DNA of 64,000 bases, taken from the NCBI RefSeq assembly GCF_020515695.1, contig NZ_JAIWJA010000003.1, positions 434,001 through 498,000 of the forward strand, given 5' to 3'. The stretch comes from Pseudomonas sp. MWU16-30317. Lineage in GTDB: Bacteria; Pseudomonadota; Gammaproteobacteria; Pseudomonadales; Pseudomonadaceae. The notes under the pieces were generated by a model. It had not been told where the DNA came from. It saw nothing but the letters and a program-made list of their open reading frames with translations, and made no database searches. Made by a program: the position numbers and the translations under genes. Of this stretch, positions 21,774-29,497 are shown piece by piece (the stretch's first letter is position 1; every line of letters starts with the position of its first letter).

Positions 21774-22609
21774 GCTGATTTCTCCATCGCGGGGCTATAG
21801 ACCCGCGGCGCACTGTGGTGCGGCAGGTGGATAAGATTGAGGTTGTGGCGGCGCGCCCATTGCAGGGCCAGGCCGGTGGGGGACGACAGGCTGACCAGGG
21901 TCTGGATGCCGGCCCGCAGGACTTTCTGAATCAATTCCAGGCTGCAGCGACTGGTCACCACGGCTACGCCGCCGGTGGTGTCGATGCGTTGGCGCAGCAG
22001 GGCACCGATGAGTTTGTCGAGGGCATTGTGGCGGCCGATGTCTTCACGGCCGAGCAGCAGCTCGCCACGACCATCCATGAAGATGGCGGCGTGTACCGCG
22101 CCGCAATGCTGGCCCAGCGGCTGGAAGTCGCTGATGCGCTGGCGCAGGCCGTCGAGCCAGTGCGCGGGCGGCAGGGGCGCGCCGGGCAGTACCTTGAGGT
22201 CGGGCAACGCCTGTTCGACGGCTTCTACGCCGCACAGGCCGCAGCCACTGGTGCCGGCCATTTGGCGGCGTTGATCCTTGAGGTTCCAGAAGGCACGGCT
22301 CGCGATCTCGACCTCGGCTTGTTGCGCCGAGCCACAGCCGCTGAGCTTGATGTCGTAGATTTCATCGGGGCTGGCAATCAGGCCGCTGCCAATGCTGAAG
22401 CCGACGATGAAGTCTTCGAGATCGGTGGGGCTGACCAGCATGACCGCCTGGCTGATGCCGTTGTAGGCGATCGCCAGGGCGACCTCTTCGGCCAGCGCGG
22501 TGGCGGTCTCACCTTCGTGCTCGAGGGTGCAGAAACTGTATTCATGACTGGCCGCTGCAGCGGCCGTCGAAAAGCTGGACGCCGCGGGGGCCGGGCGTTT
22601 GGCATTCAT
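21770..22609 (-). CDS. fdhD: Formate dehydrogenase accessory sulfurtransferase FdhD
   Basis: Sulfurtransferase that delivers sulphur to the molybdenum cofactor of formate dehydrogenases. The 279-residue protein has the catalytic CxxC loop (GTSGCGLCGVE, about residues 118-128) and the family motifs SPTDLEDFIVGFSIG and LLGREDIGRHNALDKLIG. It is the first gene of a two-gene unit with the molybdopterin oxidoreductase, overlapping by 4 bp. A LysR gene on the same strand lies after a REP pair upstream and might control it. Confidence 0.93.
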   Translation of the reverse strand: MNAKRPAPAASSFSTAAAAASHEYSFCTLEHEGETATALAEEVALAIAYNGISQAVMLVSPTDLEDFIVGFSIGSGLIASPDEIYDIKLSGCGSAQQAEVEIASRAFWNLKDQRRQMAGTSGCGLCGVEAVEQALPDLKVLPGAPLPPAHWLDGLRQRISDFQPLGQHCGAVHAAIFMDGRGELLLGREDIGRHNALDKLIGALLRQRIDTTGGVAVVTSRCSLELIQKVLRAGIQTLVSLSSPTGLALQWARRHNLNLIHLPHHSAPRVYSPAMEKSA

Positions 22610-22730
22610 CGCAGATTACCGGCTGGAAGGTAGGCTAAAGCCTAGGCCTGCCAGCGGTGGACGTCTAATCGCTAGTACTGATATGCCGATAGATGGCGTC
22701 GATGAAGATGGGTTTGGGTTGTGAATGGTG

Positions 22731-22797
22731 GCCCTTTCGCGGGCGATCCCTGCTCCCACAATGGAGAGTGGGAGCGGGCTCTGCCCACGAAAAGGGC
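22731..22797. repeat. Inverted pair of REP elements
   Basis: Two REP-like sequences face each other: gccctttcgcgggc (22731-22744) and gcccacgaaaagggc (22783-22797). An internal stem gctcccac/gtgggagc lies at 22752-22759 and 22768-22775. The pair sits 20 bp past the 3' end of the LysR gene, where such pairs usually act as transcription barriers or mRNA stabilisers. Confidence 0.75.
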
Positions 22798-22816
22798 GGT
22801 ATGGTCAGCGCACAAT

Positions 22817-23695
22817 TCAGGACGTTTTACGACACAGCGCAAAGCACGCCTCAGCCAGCGCCGAGCGGGGCGCGCTGCGGCGCATGATCAGCCCCAGCCC
22901 CGCAAGGGTATGGGCGTCGGCGATGGGCGCCAGGCGCAGATGTTCGGTCAGCGCATCAAGGCCGCCATTCAACGGCATCACGGCACAGCAAAGCCCGCCA
23001 TGGACGGCCTGCAGCAACTGATGAACGGCATCGGTCTGCAGCAGGAACGATGGATTCAAGCCGCGACTGTGGAAGTTGTGATCCATGGACTGGCGAAAGT
23101 GCATGCCGCTGGTCAGGGCGGCCAATGGTAGCTCGGCCAATGTTTCCCAGCTCAAGGGCTGATCACCAAAATCAAAATGGCGCTGATCGTAGAGCAAGCC
23201 CATGCGCGTTTCGTCCAGCGCCAGGGATTCGAAGCGCTCGGTGTCCAGCCGCTCCAGGTAAGACACGCCGATATCGAGTCGATTGCTGGCCAACTGCTCA
23301 AGAATCTGCTCGGAGCTCAGCGCACTGAGTTCGAAGCGCAGATTGGGATGCTGGCCGTGCAAGCGATGCAGCAGCGGCAGCGGGTCGAAACTCGACAAGG
23401 GCACCACGCCAAGTCGCAAGGTGCCAACCAGGTTACCGCGGCAGGCTGCCGCCTCGGCTTGCAGGCCGTCATAGGCCGCCAGCACGGTGCGCGCCCAGGC
23501 CAGCACGCGCTCGCCGGGCGCAGTGAAACCTTCGAAGCGCTGACCACGGTTGACCAGGGGCAGGTCGAGTTCCTGCTCGAGGTTGCGCAGGCGCATCGAC
23601 AGCGTCGGCTGGGTGATGTGGCAGCGCGCCGCGGCCTGGCCGAAATGCCGGGTTTCGTCGAGGGCGATGAGGAATTTGAGTTGTTTTATGTCCAT
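22817..23695 (-). CDS. LysR-family transcriptional regulator
   Basis: A 292-residue LysR regulator with an N-terminal helix-turn-helix (HFGQAAARCHITQPTLSMRLRNLEQELDLPLVNR, about residues 18-51) and a C-terminal periplasmic-binding-like effector domain (GTLRLGVVPLSSFDPLPLL onward). The ATG at 23695 (MDIKQLKFLIAL) is chosen for the aggaa 5 nt upstream. ATGs at 23701 and 23749 are alternatives. Its neighbour fdhD-oxidoreductase on the same strand is a possible target. The effector is not known. Confidence 0.88.
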   Translation of the reverse strand: MDIKQLKFLIALDETRHFGQAAARCHITQPTLSMRLRNLEQELDLPLVNRGQRFEGFTAPGERVLAWARTVLAAYDGLQAEAAACRGNLVGTLRLGVVPLSSFDPLPLLHRLHGQHPNLRFELSALSSEQILEQLASNRLDIGVSYLERLDTERFESLALDETRMGLLYDQRHFDFGDQPLSWETLAELPLAALTSGMHFRQSMDHNFHSRGLNPSFLLQTDAVHQLLQAVHGGLCCAVMPLNGGLDALTEHLRLAPIADAHTLAGLGLIMRRSAPRSALAEACFALCRKTS

Positions 23696-23799
23696 CTGCA
23701 TTCCTGGCGCACGTTTGGGGGATCTGAGAGGCCGCTGCAGCTTGCACACAGCTCACACCCCACACCGAGAATAAGCCGTCAATGCGCAACAAAGGTCGC

Positions 23800-24462
23800 T
23801 CAAAGACCTTTGATCAACTCGCGATAATCCTCCACCGCGTCGAATTCCTCGGTGTCCTTGGGGCCCTTCTTGCTATCAGGCTCGCGCACCGCCAGCAGAT
23901 GCCCGACGCCGAACGCGCGCGCGCTGCGCAGTATCGGCAAGGTATCGTCGATAAACAGACTGCGCGCCGGATCGAAGCCGATGTCGGCCTGCAGGGCGTC
24001 CCAGAACTGCTGGGTTTCCTTGGGGTAGCCGTAATCATGGGAACTGATCAGGCGCTCGAAATAGGGCGCCAGTTCAATCCGCTCCATCTTCAGCGACAGC
24101 GAGTCACGATGGGCGTTGGTGATCAGGATCACTCGCTTGCCGGCATCGCGTATCGCGGCCAGAAAGGTGTCGGCATCGGGCCGCAGGGCAATCAAGTGCG
24201 CGGTTTCGACCTTGAGGTCGCGCACCGACAGATTCAGCTCGGCGCTCCAGTGGTCCAGGCAGTACCAGGTCAGCTTGCCGGCATTGCGCTCGAACAATGG
24301 ATGGATTTCGAGCTCGGCCATGGTGCGGCTGACGCCATGCAGCTCGGCGTAGCGTTGCGGCAGGTGTTCCATCCAGAAATGGTTGTCGTAGTGCAGGTCC
24401 AGCAGGGTGCCGTCCATGTCGAGCAGCACGGTGTCGATGTCTTGCCAGGCGAGGGGAGCCAT
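23800..24462 (-). CDS. yrfG: HAD-family GMP/IMP nucleotidase YrfG
   Basis: A 220-residue haloacid-dehalogenase phosphatase. Motif I is DTVLLDMDGTLLDLHYDNHFW (about residues 10-30), motif II is ILITNAH, and motifs III/IV appear as the Lys of YGYPKETQQFW and SLFIDDTLPILRSA. The DNHFW form and length match YrfG, which dephosphorylates GMP and IMP in E. coli. The start at 24462 gives MAPLAWQDIDTVLLDMDG. It is divergent from nudE with 88 bp between the starts, an arrangement conserved with nudE-cysQ in Pseudomonas. Confidence 0.88.
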   Translation of the reverse strand: MAPLAWQDIDTVLLDMDGTLLDLHYDNHFWMEHLPQRYAELHGVSRTMAELEIHPLFERNAGKLTWYCLDHWSAELNLSVRDLKVETAHLIALRPDADTFLAAIRDAGKRVILITNAHRDSLSLKMERIELAPYFERLISSHDYGYPKETQQFWDALQADIGFDPARSLFIDDTLPILRSARAFGVGHLLAVREPDSKKGPKDTEEFDAVEDYRELIKGL

Positions 24463-24550
24463 AAAGATTCTCGGGCAATGGGTTGGTTCGATGGCCTTTG
24501 CAGGCAAAAGCCACGGTATAGTAACCCGTTCACGCTCAGGAGCCGCCCCC

Positions 24551-25117
24551 ATGCGCCAGAAACCTATCGCCCTTTCCCGCGAGATCGTCGCCAGCAGCCG
24601 TCTATTCCGTGTCGAACAGGTGGAATTACGGTTCAGCAATGGCGTCGAGCGCACCTATGAACGGCTGGTCGGGCGCGGCACCGGCCATGGTGCGGTAATG
24701 ATCGTGGCGATGATCGACAGCGACCATGCGTTGTTGATCGAGGAGTATTGCGGCGGTACCGACGAATACGAACTGTCCTTGCCCAAGGGCCTGATCGAGC
24801 CGGGCGAGGACGTGCTGGCGGCGGCCAATCGCGAACTCAAGGAAGAGGCCGGCTACGGTGCGCGGCAGTTGGAGCATCTGACCGAGCTGTCGCTGTCGCC
24901 CGGCTACATGAGCCAGAAAATCCAGGTGGTGCTGGCCTCTGACCTATACGAAGAACGCCTGGAGGGCGACGAGCCTGAAGAGATGCGCGTTGATCGCGTC
25001 AACCTGCGCGAACTGGCAAGCCTGGCCCAGCACCCGCAATTCTCCGAAGGGCGGGCGCTGGCGGCGCTGTATCTGGCTCGGGATCTGCTGACACAGCGGG
25101 GCAGCTTTCAACCATGA
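24551..25117 (+). CDS. nudE: ADP compounds hydrolase NudE
   Basis: Nudix hydrolase acting on ADP-ribose, NADH and diadenosine polyphosphates. The 188-residue protein carries a complete Nudix box, GLIEPGEDVLAAANRELKEE then AGY (about residues 80-102), with all catalytic Glu residues. The ATG at 24551 gives the family start MRQKPIALSREIVASSRLF. The longer frame from 24407 overlaps the divergent gene. Its last 10 bases overlap the 3' end of the convergent delta-60 repeat gene, which separates it from cysQ. Confidence 0.92.
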   Translation: MRQKPIALSREIVASSRLFRVEQVELRFSNGVERTYERLVGRGTGHGAVMIVAMIDSDHALLIEEYCGGTDEYELSLPKGLIEPGEDVLAAANRELKEEAGYGARQLEHLTELSLSPGYMSQKIQVVLASDLYEERLEGDEPEEMRVDRVNLRELASLAQHPQFSEGRALAALYLARDLLTQRGSFQP

Positions 25118-26451
25118 TGGGTGGGTGTCGCGGCACCGCCCTGCAGCCACCAGATATCATTCTTGAAGCCGAGAATAATGTCCTCGTTGGGGAGTAGTTG
25201 CAGTTGTGCCAAGACCAGCAGGCCGCTATCTGCTGGATCGAAGGCCGCGATGCCTTGCTCGCCGAACGTCTCATCGAAATTTCCGTCATCAAGCAGGCGC
25301 ACTACCCCGATCCTCGTCACATCTTTGGGCACGGACGTGGACAATACCATTCGCGCCTCTATGCCTTGACCATAAAAAGCCCCACCGTGCCAATTTCCAT
25401 AACCCGGCACGATCTCTTTCAATAGTAACTCTCCCCGGTTGAACGAAGTATCAACTTGACCCTCAGCGGTATAGCCACTTATAGCACCTTTGAGGCCTAT
25501 GCCGTCCTTCACCGAGGCCCCCAGCACTTTCAATGCGCCGTTCTCATCGGCCCACAAAGCGTTGACGACATAAAAATCATACTTATCGATGCGCACCAAT
25601 CCTTGGTCGTTGCCATTGCCACCGAAGCTGTAGTCCTGTTTGCCCTCAGCGTCGTAACGCACCAGGAATTGCTGCCCTTCATCTGGGTTGGTAAACGGTA
25701 ATGCCTCCTTGACGAGAATTACCAGCTTACTGCTCCCGGCGCCTCCCGTTTGCAGAGCGGCCGCGACGGCAAAGTTGAAGGGGATGAGGGTGCCCGCCAG
25801 TGTTAGCACTATATAACCGGAGCCGTTGAATGCTCTGTCCAACTTGCCCTGGTTGTCGAGGCGGACTACTACCGGCAGCAATTCGTCGTAACCACCCCAG
25901 CCGACTGTTAACACCAGATACAAGCTGTCACCGTCAGCAATGCTGATCAGGTTTCCGGTCTTCGGTGGCAGGCCCTTATCTTGAGCCGATTTATGTTCCG
26001 GGGTATGAATGCGAGCCCCGCTCTCACCATCAAAGATCAATTCGGACACGTGTACGACAGCGTGGCCGTCTTTGCCATACGTGCTATCCAGCCGACCATC
26101 AGCGTGAAAGCGTGAAGCTGACAGGAGCTCGCTATCTGAACCGCCGGTTACTAAAAACGATCCGTTCTTCAGCAAATGCAACCTGTCGCGGTCCTCGTAG
26201 ATCGGATCTTCGACGTGAACGAAACCTGCGCCGTCGGCGAACGAGGGATCAAGTTCGCCTTGCGGGGTGAATTGGCTGAGAAAGTAGCCCCGAGCGCCGA
26301 TACTGCGAGAGAGTACGAGGAGATTTGCGTCCGTAGTCTGTTCCAGGCTGAGTACGAATGCAGCGTTACCGGTGTGATCCAGCGTAACCTTGCCGCCGTT
26401 GAACGCCGGATTGAGATCCCCCGGCCGTCTTGATTGATTTTGATTAGCCAT
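25108..26451 (-). CDS. Delta-60 repeat beta-propeller-like protein
   Basis: A 447-residue protein built from about seven copies of a ~55-60-residue unit marked by G-x-[LVF]-D-x-[ST]-[FY]-x-x-x-G (GELDPSFADGAGFV, GRLDSTYGKDGHAV, GKLDRAFNGSGYIV, GKQDYSFGGNGNDQ, GQVDTSFNRGEL, GNFDETFGEQGIAA). This is the delta-60 repeat seen in secreted or surface proteins, probably folding as a beta-propeller. No signal peptide is visible, and the N-terminus is MANQNQSRRPGDLN. The start at 26451 follows aaagggg. Base composition is lower in GC than its neighbours, and it splits the nudE-cysQ pair, so it was probably acquired. No function is known to me. Confidence 0.82.
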   Translation of the reverse strand: MANQNQSRRPGDLNPAFNGGKVTLDHTGNAAFVLSLEQTTDANLLVLSRSIGARGYFLSQFTPQGELDPSFADGAGFVHVEDPIYEDRDRLHLLKNGSFLVTGGSDSELLSASRFHADGRLDSTYGKDGHAVVHVSELIFDGESGARIHTPEHKSAQDKGLPPKTGNLISIADGDSLYLVLTVGWGGYDELLPVVVRLDNQGKLDRAFNGSGYIVLTLAGTLIPFNFAVAAALQTGGAGSSKLVILVKEALPFTNPDEGQQFLVRYDAEGKQDYSFGGNGNDQGLVRIDKYDFYVVNALWADENGALKVLGASVKDGIGLKGAISGYTAEGQVDTSFNRGELLLKEIVPGYGNWHGGAFYGQGIEARMVLSTSVPKDVTRIGVVRLLDDGNFDETFGEQGIAAFDPADSGLLVLAQLQLLPNEDIILGFKNDIWWLQGGAATPTHHG

Positions 26452-26680
26452 GATGATGCCCCTTTGGATGATTAAGATAAACCCGAAAGGTTCGGTCTCT
26501 AGGAGCTTACTGGGGGCCATATCTGCCCACACCTCTCAGAAGTGTCAGGTAGCGCGTCTGCGCTGATTCGTGTTACCAGCCTCGCGGGTAGCGTCAGGTT
26601 TGACTACATCCTCCGGCTGTCCCAAGCTCATCGGCTGGCGCGCACCGCGGCACGCCGATTCAACGTTGGAGTTTTCGACC

Positions 26681-27520
26681 ATGCCTCAAGCTGTAACCCC
26701 CCTCAGTGCCCATCCGCTGTTGCCCGGTGTCATAGAACTGGCTCACCGCGCCGGCGAAGCGATCCTGCCGTTCTGGCGCGCGGATGTTGCGGTAGAGGTC
26801 AAATCCGACGATTCGCCCGTTACGGCGGCTGACCTGGCCGCTCACCACGTCATCGTCGCCGGGCTGACGGCGCTGGCGCCGGATATTCCGATCCTGTCTG
26901 AAGAAGACGCTGATATCCCTCTCAGCGTGCGCCAGGGCTGGCAGCGTTGGTGGCTGGTCGATCCGCTGGATGGCACCAAGGAGTTCATCAGCGGCAGCGA
27001 AGAATTCACGGTCAATATCGCCTTGGTGGAGCAGGGTCGGATCGTGTTCGGCGTGGTGTCGATGCCGACCAATGGCCGTTGTTACAGCGGTGGCGCTGGG
27101 CTGGGCGCGTGGCGCAGTGAGGGGGATGGCGAGAGCAAGGCGATTGCTGTGCGCGACCAGCCTCCAGCAGGCAGCCCTCTGGTGGTGGTCGCCAGCCGCC
27201 GTCATTCGAGCCCGGAACAGGAGCGTTTGCTGGAGGGGTTGAAGGCCGATATGGGGGCGCTGGAGCTGGCCAATATCGGCAGTTCGCTTAAATTCTGCCT
27301 GCTGGCCGAAGGTGCTGCCGATTGCTACCCGCGGCTGGCGCCGACCTCGCAGTGGGACACTGCTGCGGCGCAAGGGGTGCTGGAAGGGGCGGGCGGTGAA
27401 GTGCTGGAAGTGGACGGTTCGCCGTTCCGCTATCCGGCTCGGGAATCGCTGTTGAATCCGTTCTTCATGGCGTTGCCCGCAAAGGCGCCGTGGCGTGAGG
27501 CGTTGCTCAAACATCTTTGA
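26681..27520 (+). CDS. cysQ: 3'(2'),5'-bisphosphate nucleotidase CysQ
   Basis: Inositol-monophosphatase-fold enzyme that hydrolyses adenosine 3',5'-bisphosphate (PAP) during sulphate assimilation. The 279 residues carry the metal-binding motifs ILSEEDADIP, WWLVDPLDGTKEFISGSEEFTVNIAL (about 85-110) and TSQWDTAAAQGVLEGAGG (about 223-240). The ATG at 26681 has GGAG 9 nt upstream. The longer frame from 26570 has no support. It usually follows nudE directly in Pseudomonas. Here the delta-60 gene lies between them on the opposite strand. Confidence 0.93.
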   Translation: MPQAVTPLSAHPLLPGVIELAHRAGEAILPFWRADVAVEVKSDDSPVTAADLAAHHVIVAGLTALAPDIPILSEEDADIPLSVRQGWQRWWLVDPLDGTKEFISGSEEFTVNIALVEQGRIVFGVVSMPTNGRCYSGGAGLGAWRSEGDGESKAIAVRDQPPAGSPLVVVASRRHSSPEQERLLEGLKADMGALELANIGSSLKFCLLAEGAADCYPRLAPTSQWDTAAAQGVLEGAGGEVLEVDGSPFRYPARESLLNPFFMALPAKAPWREALLKHL

Positions 27521-27538
27521 ATCTATCGGTGTGCCTGC

Positions 27539-27620
27539 GGGCCTGTTCGCGGGCTCCCCCGGGTGTATGGCTCAGCTGCGGCGCGCACTGTGGGAGCAAG
27601 GCTTGCCCGCGAAGAGGCCC
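27539..27620. repeat. Inverted pair of REP elements
   Basis: A REP (ggcctgttcgcgggctccccc) and its inverted partner (tgggagcaaggcttgcccgc, then gaagaggccc) lie between the convergent cysQ and thioesterase genes. The core gcttgcccgcgaag is the Pseudomonas REP consensus seen again at 59446 and 63034. Confidence 0.85.
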
Positions 27621-27639
27621 GTCGCTTCACCGCACTCTT

Positions 27640-28092
27640 TCAGCGGTGCAACACATACTGCCCGCTGAAGCGCACGGCATCCTCGTCGCTGCCCTCATTG
27701 CTGATCCGCGTCTGTAGCGTGATCCGCGCCCGGCCACGGCGCTGGTAGGTCGTGATAAACCGCTGCCACACCGCCGCTTCGGGCATTTCACAGTGGGCGA
27801 TGCCAGCGCCACGTACCGCCTGTGGATAACTGATCTGGCCTTCCTGAATGACGACATGGCCGTCTTCGATGCCGGCATCGCGCAAGCTCAGGTATAGCCA
27901 TCCCCATCCCACCAGTACGGCACCGCAGTACAGGCTGCCGCCGAACATGGTGTTTTTATGGTTGACGTTAGGCTCCAGCGGCAGTCGCAATCGTAATGCG
28001 TGGGCCTCCCAGCTCAAGACCTGCATCTGCATGTCGGCGGTGAGCGGGATATCGTGGTGCAGCACCTGCTGCAAGTGTTCGACAGGGTTCAT
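27640..28092 (-). CDS. YiiD C-terminal-type hotdog thioesterase
   Basis: A 150-residue protein of the putative thioesterase family found at the C-terminus of YiiD. The hotdog features are the segment EPNVNHKNTMFGGSLYCGAVLVGWGWLYL (about residues 40-68), with its Asn/His and FGGS, and the following strands. The substrate is unknown. The start at 28092 (MNPVEHLQQVLHHDIP) avoids overlap with dctD, whose stop lies 16 bp upstream. The gene may therefore be read from the dctBD transcript. Confidence 0.82.
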   Translation of the reverse strand: MNPVEHLQQVLHHDIPLTADMQMQVLSWEAHALRLRLPLEPNVNHKNTMFGGSLYCGAVLVGWGWLYLSLRDAGIEDGHVVIQEGQISYPQAVRGAGIAHCEMPEAAVWQRFITTYQRRGRARITLQTRISNEGSDEDAVRFSGQYVLHR

Positions 28093-28108
28093 CAACGGGT
28101 TTCCTGGC

Positions 28109-29497
28109 TCATGAGTCCGAGTCCTCGCCACTGGCGAAGGTCAGGCCGTGTTTGCGCAATTTGTCGTGGAGGGTCTTGCGGGGCAGGCCCAAGGCTTCGG
28201 CCAGGCTGCGCATCGAACTGTGGGGGCGGGCCATCTCGGCGGCGATCAGTGAGCGCTCGAAGTGTTCGACTTGCTCGCCCAGCCCGCCCTCGATAACGCT
28301 CGGGACACTGCCGGGCGGTTCGTTGACCGGTACGTCGAGTTCAAGCTCCAGTCCCAACGCGAAACGCTCAGCAACGTTTTGCAGCTCCCGCACGTTGCCT
28401 GGCCAGCTGTGGCGCAACAACAACGCGCGCTGGCCGGGGCCCAGGGAATGCGGCAACAGGCCGTGGCGATCGCTGGCAGCATCGGCGTAATGCTGGAACA
28501 GCATCAATACATCTTCGCCGCGTTCACGCAGCGGCGGAATGCGCAGATTGGCGACGTTCAGGCGGTAGTAGAGGTCGGCGCGGAAGCGCCCTTGATCGGC
28601 AGCGTGGCGCAAGTCCTCCTTGGTAGCGGCGATCACGCGGATATCGAGGCGGATCTGCTGATTGCCACCCAGGCGCTCGACCACTCGCTCTTGCAGCAGC
28701 CGCAGCAGTTTGACCTGTACGTCGAGGCTCATGCTTTCAATTTCATCGAGGAACAAGGTGCCGCCATTGGCGAATTCGAACTTGCCGATACGGCGCTTCT
28801 GCGCGCCCGTGAACGCCCCAGGTTCGTGGCCGAACAGTTCGCTCTCGACTACCGACTCGGCCAGCGCCCCGGCGTTGATTGCTACGAAAGGCCCGCCACG
28901 GCGATTCGACAGGTCGTGCAGGGCTCGCGCCACGACTTCCTTGCCGGCACCGGTTTCGCCGAGGATCAGCACGTCGGCCTTGGTCGCGGCCAGGGCGCCG
29001 ATCTGCTCGCGCAAGCGCGTCATCGACGCCGACTGCCCCACCAGGCGCGTGCTCAGTGCCTGGCGATCACTCAGGGCCAGGCGCAGGCTGCGATTGTCGA
29101 GCACCAGGCGGCGCAGGGCCAGGGCGCGCCGCACGCTGTCGAGCAGGGCATCGCTGGCGAAGGGCTTTTCCAGAAAGTCATAGGCGCCGGAACGCATGGC
29201 CTGCACGGCCAAGGGCACATCGCCATGGCCGGTGATCAGCAGCACGGGCTGCTCGGCATCCTGGGCGTGCAGTTGTTCGAGCAATTGCAAGCCATCGATA
29301 CCCGGCATGCGGATATCGCTGACCACTACCCCCGGCCAGTCACGCTCGATACGTTCGGCGAGGCCGCGGGCGTCGGCCAGTGGCAGGATTTTCAGGCCGG
29401 CGAGGTCGAGGGTCTGGGTCAGGGCCTGACGCAGGTGTTTGTCGTCATCGATCAATACCACTTGGATCTGGCTGTCGATGATCGGCTCATGGCTCAT
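28109..29497 (-). CDS. dctD: Sigma-54-dependent response regulator DctD
   Basis: NtrC-type activator that works with DctB to switch on C4-dicarboxylate transport genes. The 462-residue protein has a receiver domain with Asp61 (VVVSDIRMPGIDGL), an AAA+ domain with Walker A GETGAGKE (180-187) and the sigma-54-contacting GAFTGA loop (227-232). A Fis-type helix-turn-helix lies at the C-terminus (SMRSLAEALGLPRKTLHDKLRKHGL). Its start overlaps the dctB stop by 4 bp. No dctA or dctPQM transporter gene lies in this window, so the targets are elsewhere. Confidence 0.92.
   Translation of the reverse strand: MSHEPIIDSQIQVVLIDDDKHLRQALTQTLDLAGLKILPLADARGLAERIERDWPGVVVSDIRMPGIDGLQLLEQLHAQDAEQPVLLITGHGDVPLAVQAMRSGAYDFLEKPFASDALLDSVRRALALRRLVLDNRSLRLALSDRQALSTRLVGQSASMTRLREQIGALAATKADVLILGETGAGKEVVARALHDLSNRRGGPFVAINAGALAESVVESELFGHEPGAFTGAQKRRIGKFEFANGGTLFLDEIESMSLDVQVKLLRLLQERVVERLGGNQQIRLDIRVIAATKEDLRHAADQGRFRADLYYRLNVANLRIPPLRERGEDVLMLFQHYADAASDRHGLLPHSLGPGQRALLLRHSWPGNVRELQNVAERFALGLELELDVPVNEPPGSVPSVIEGGLGEQVEHFERSLIAAEMARPHSSMRSLAEALGLPRKTLHDKLRKHGLTFASGEDSDS

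Noticed and set aside
19371..21800. An 809-codon open frame antisense to the molybdopterin oxidoreductase gene.
   Set aside because: It is a mirror of a GC-rich real gene. It has no ribosome-binding site and no recognisable domain, while the other strand encodes a complete known family.
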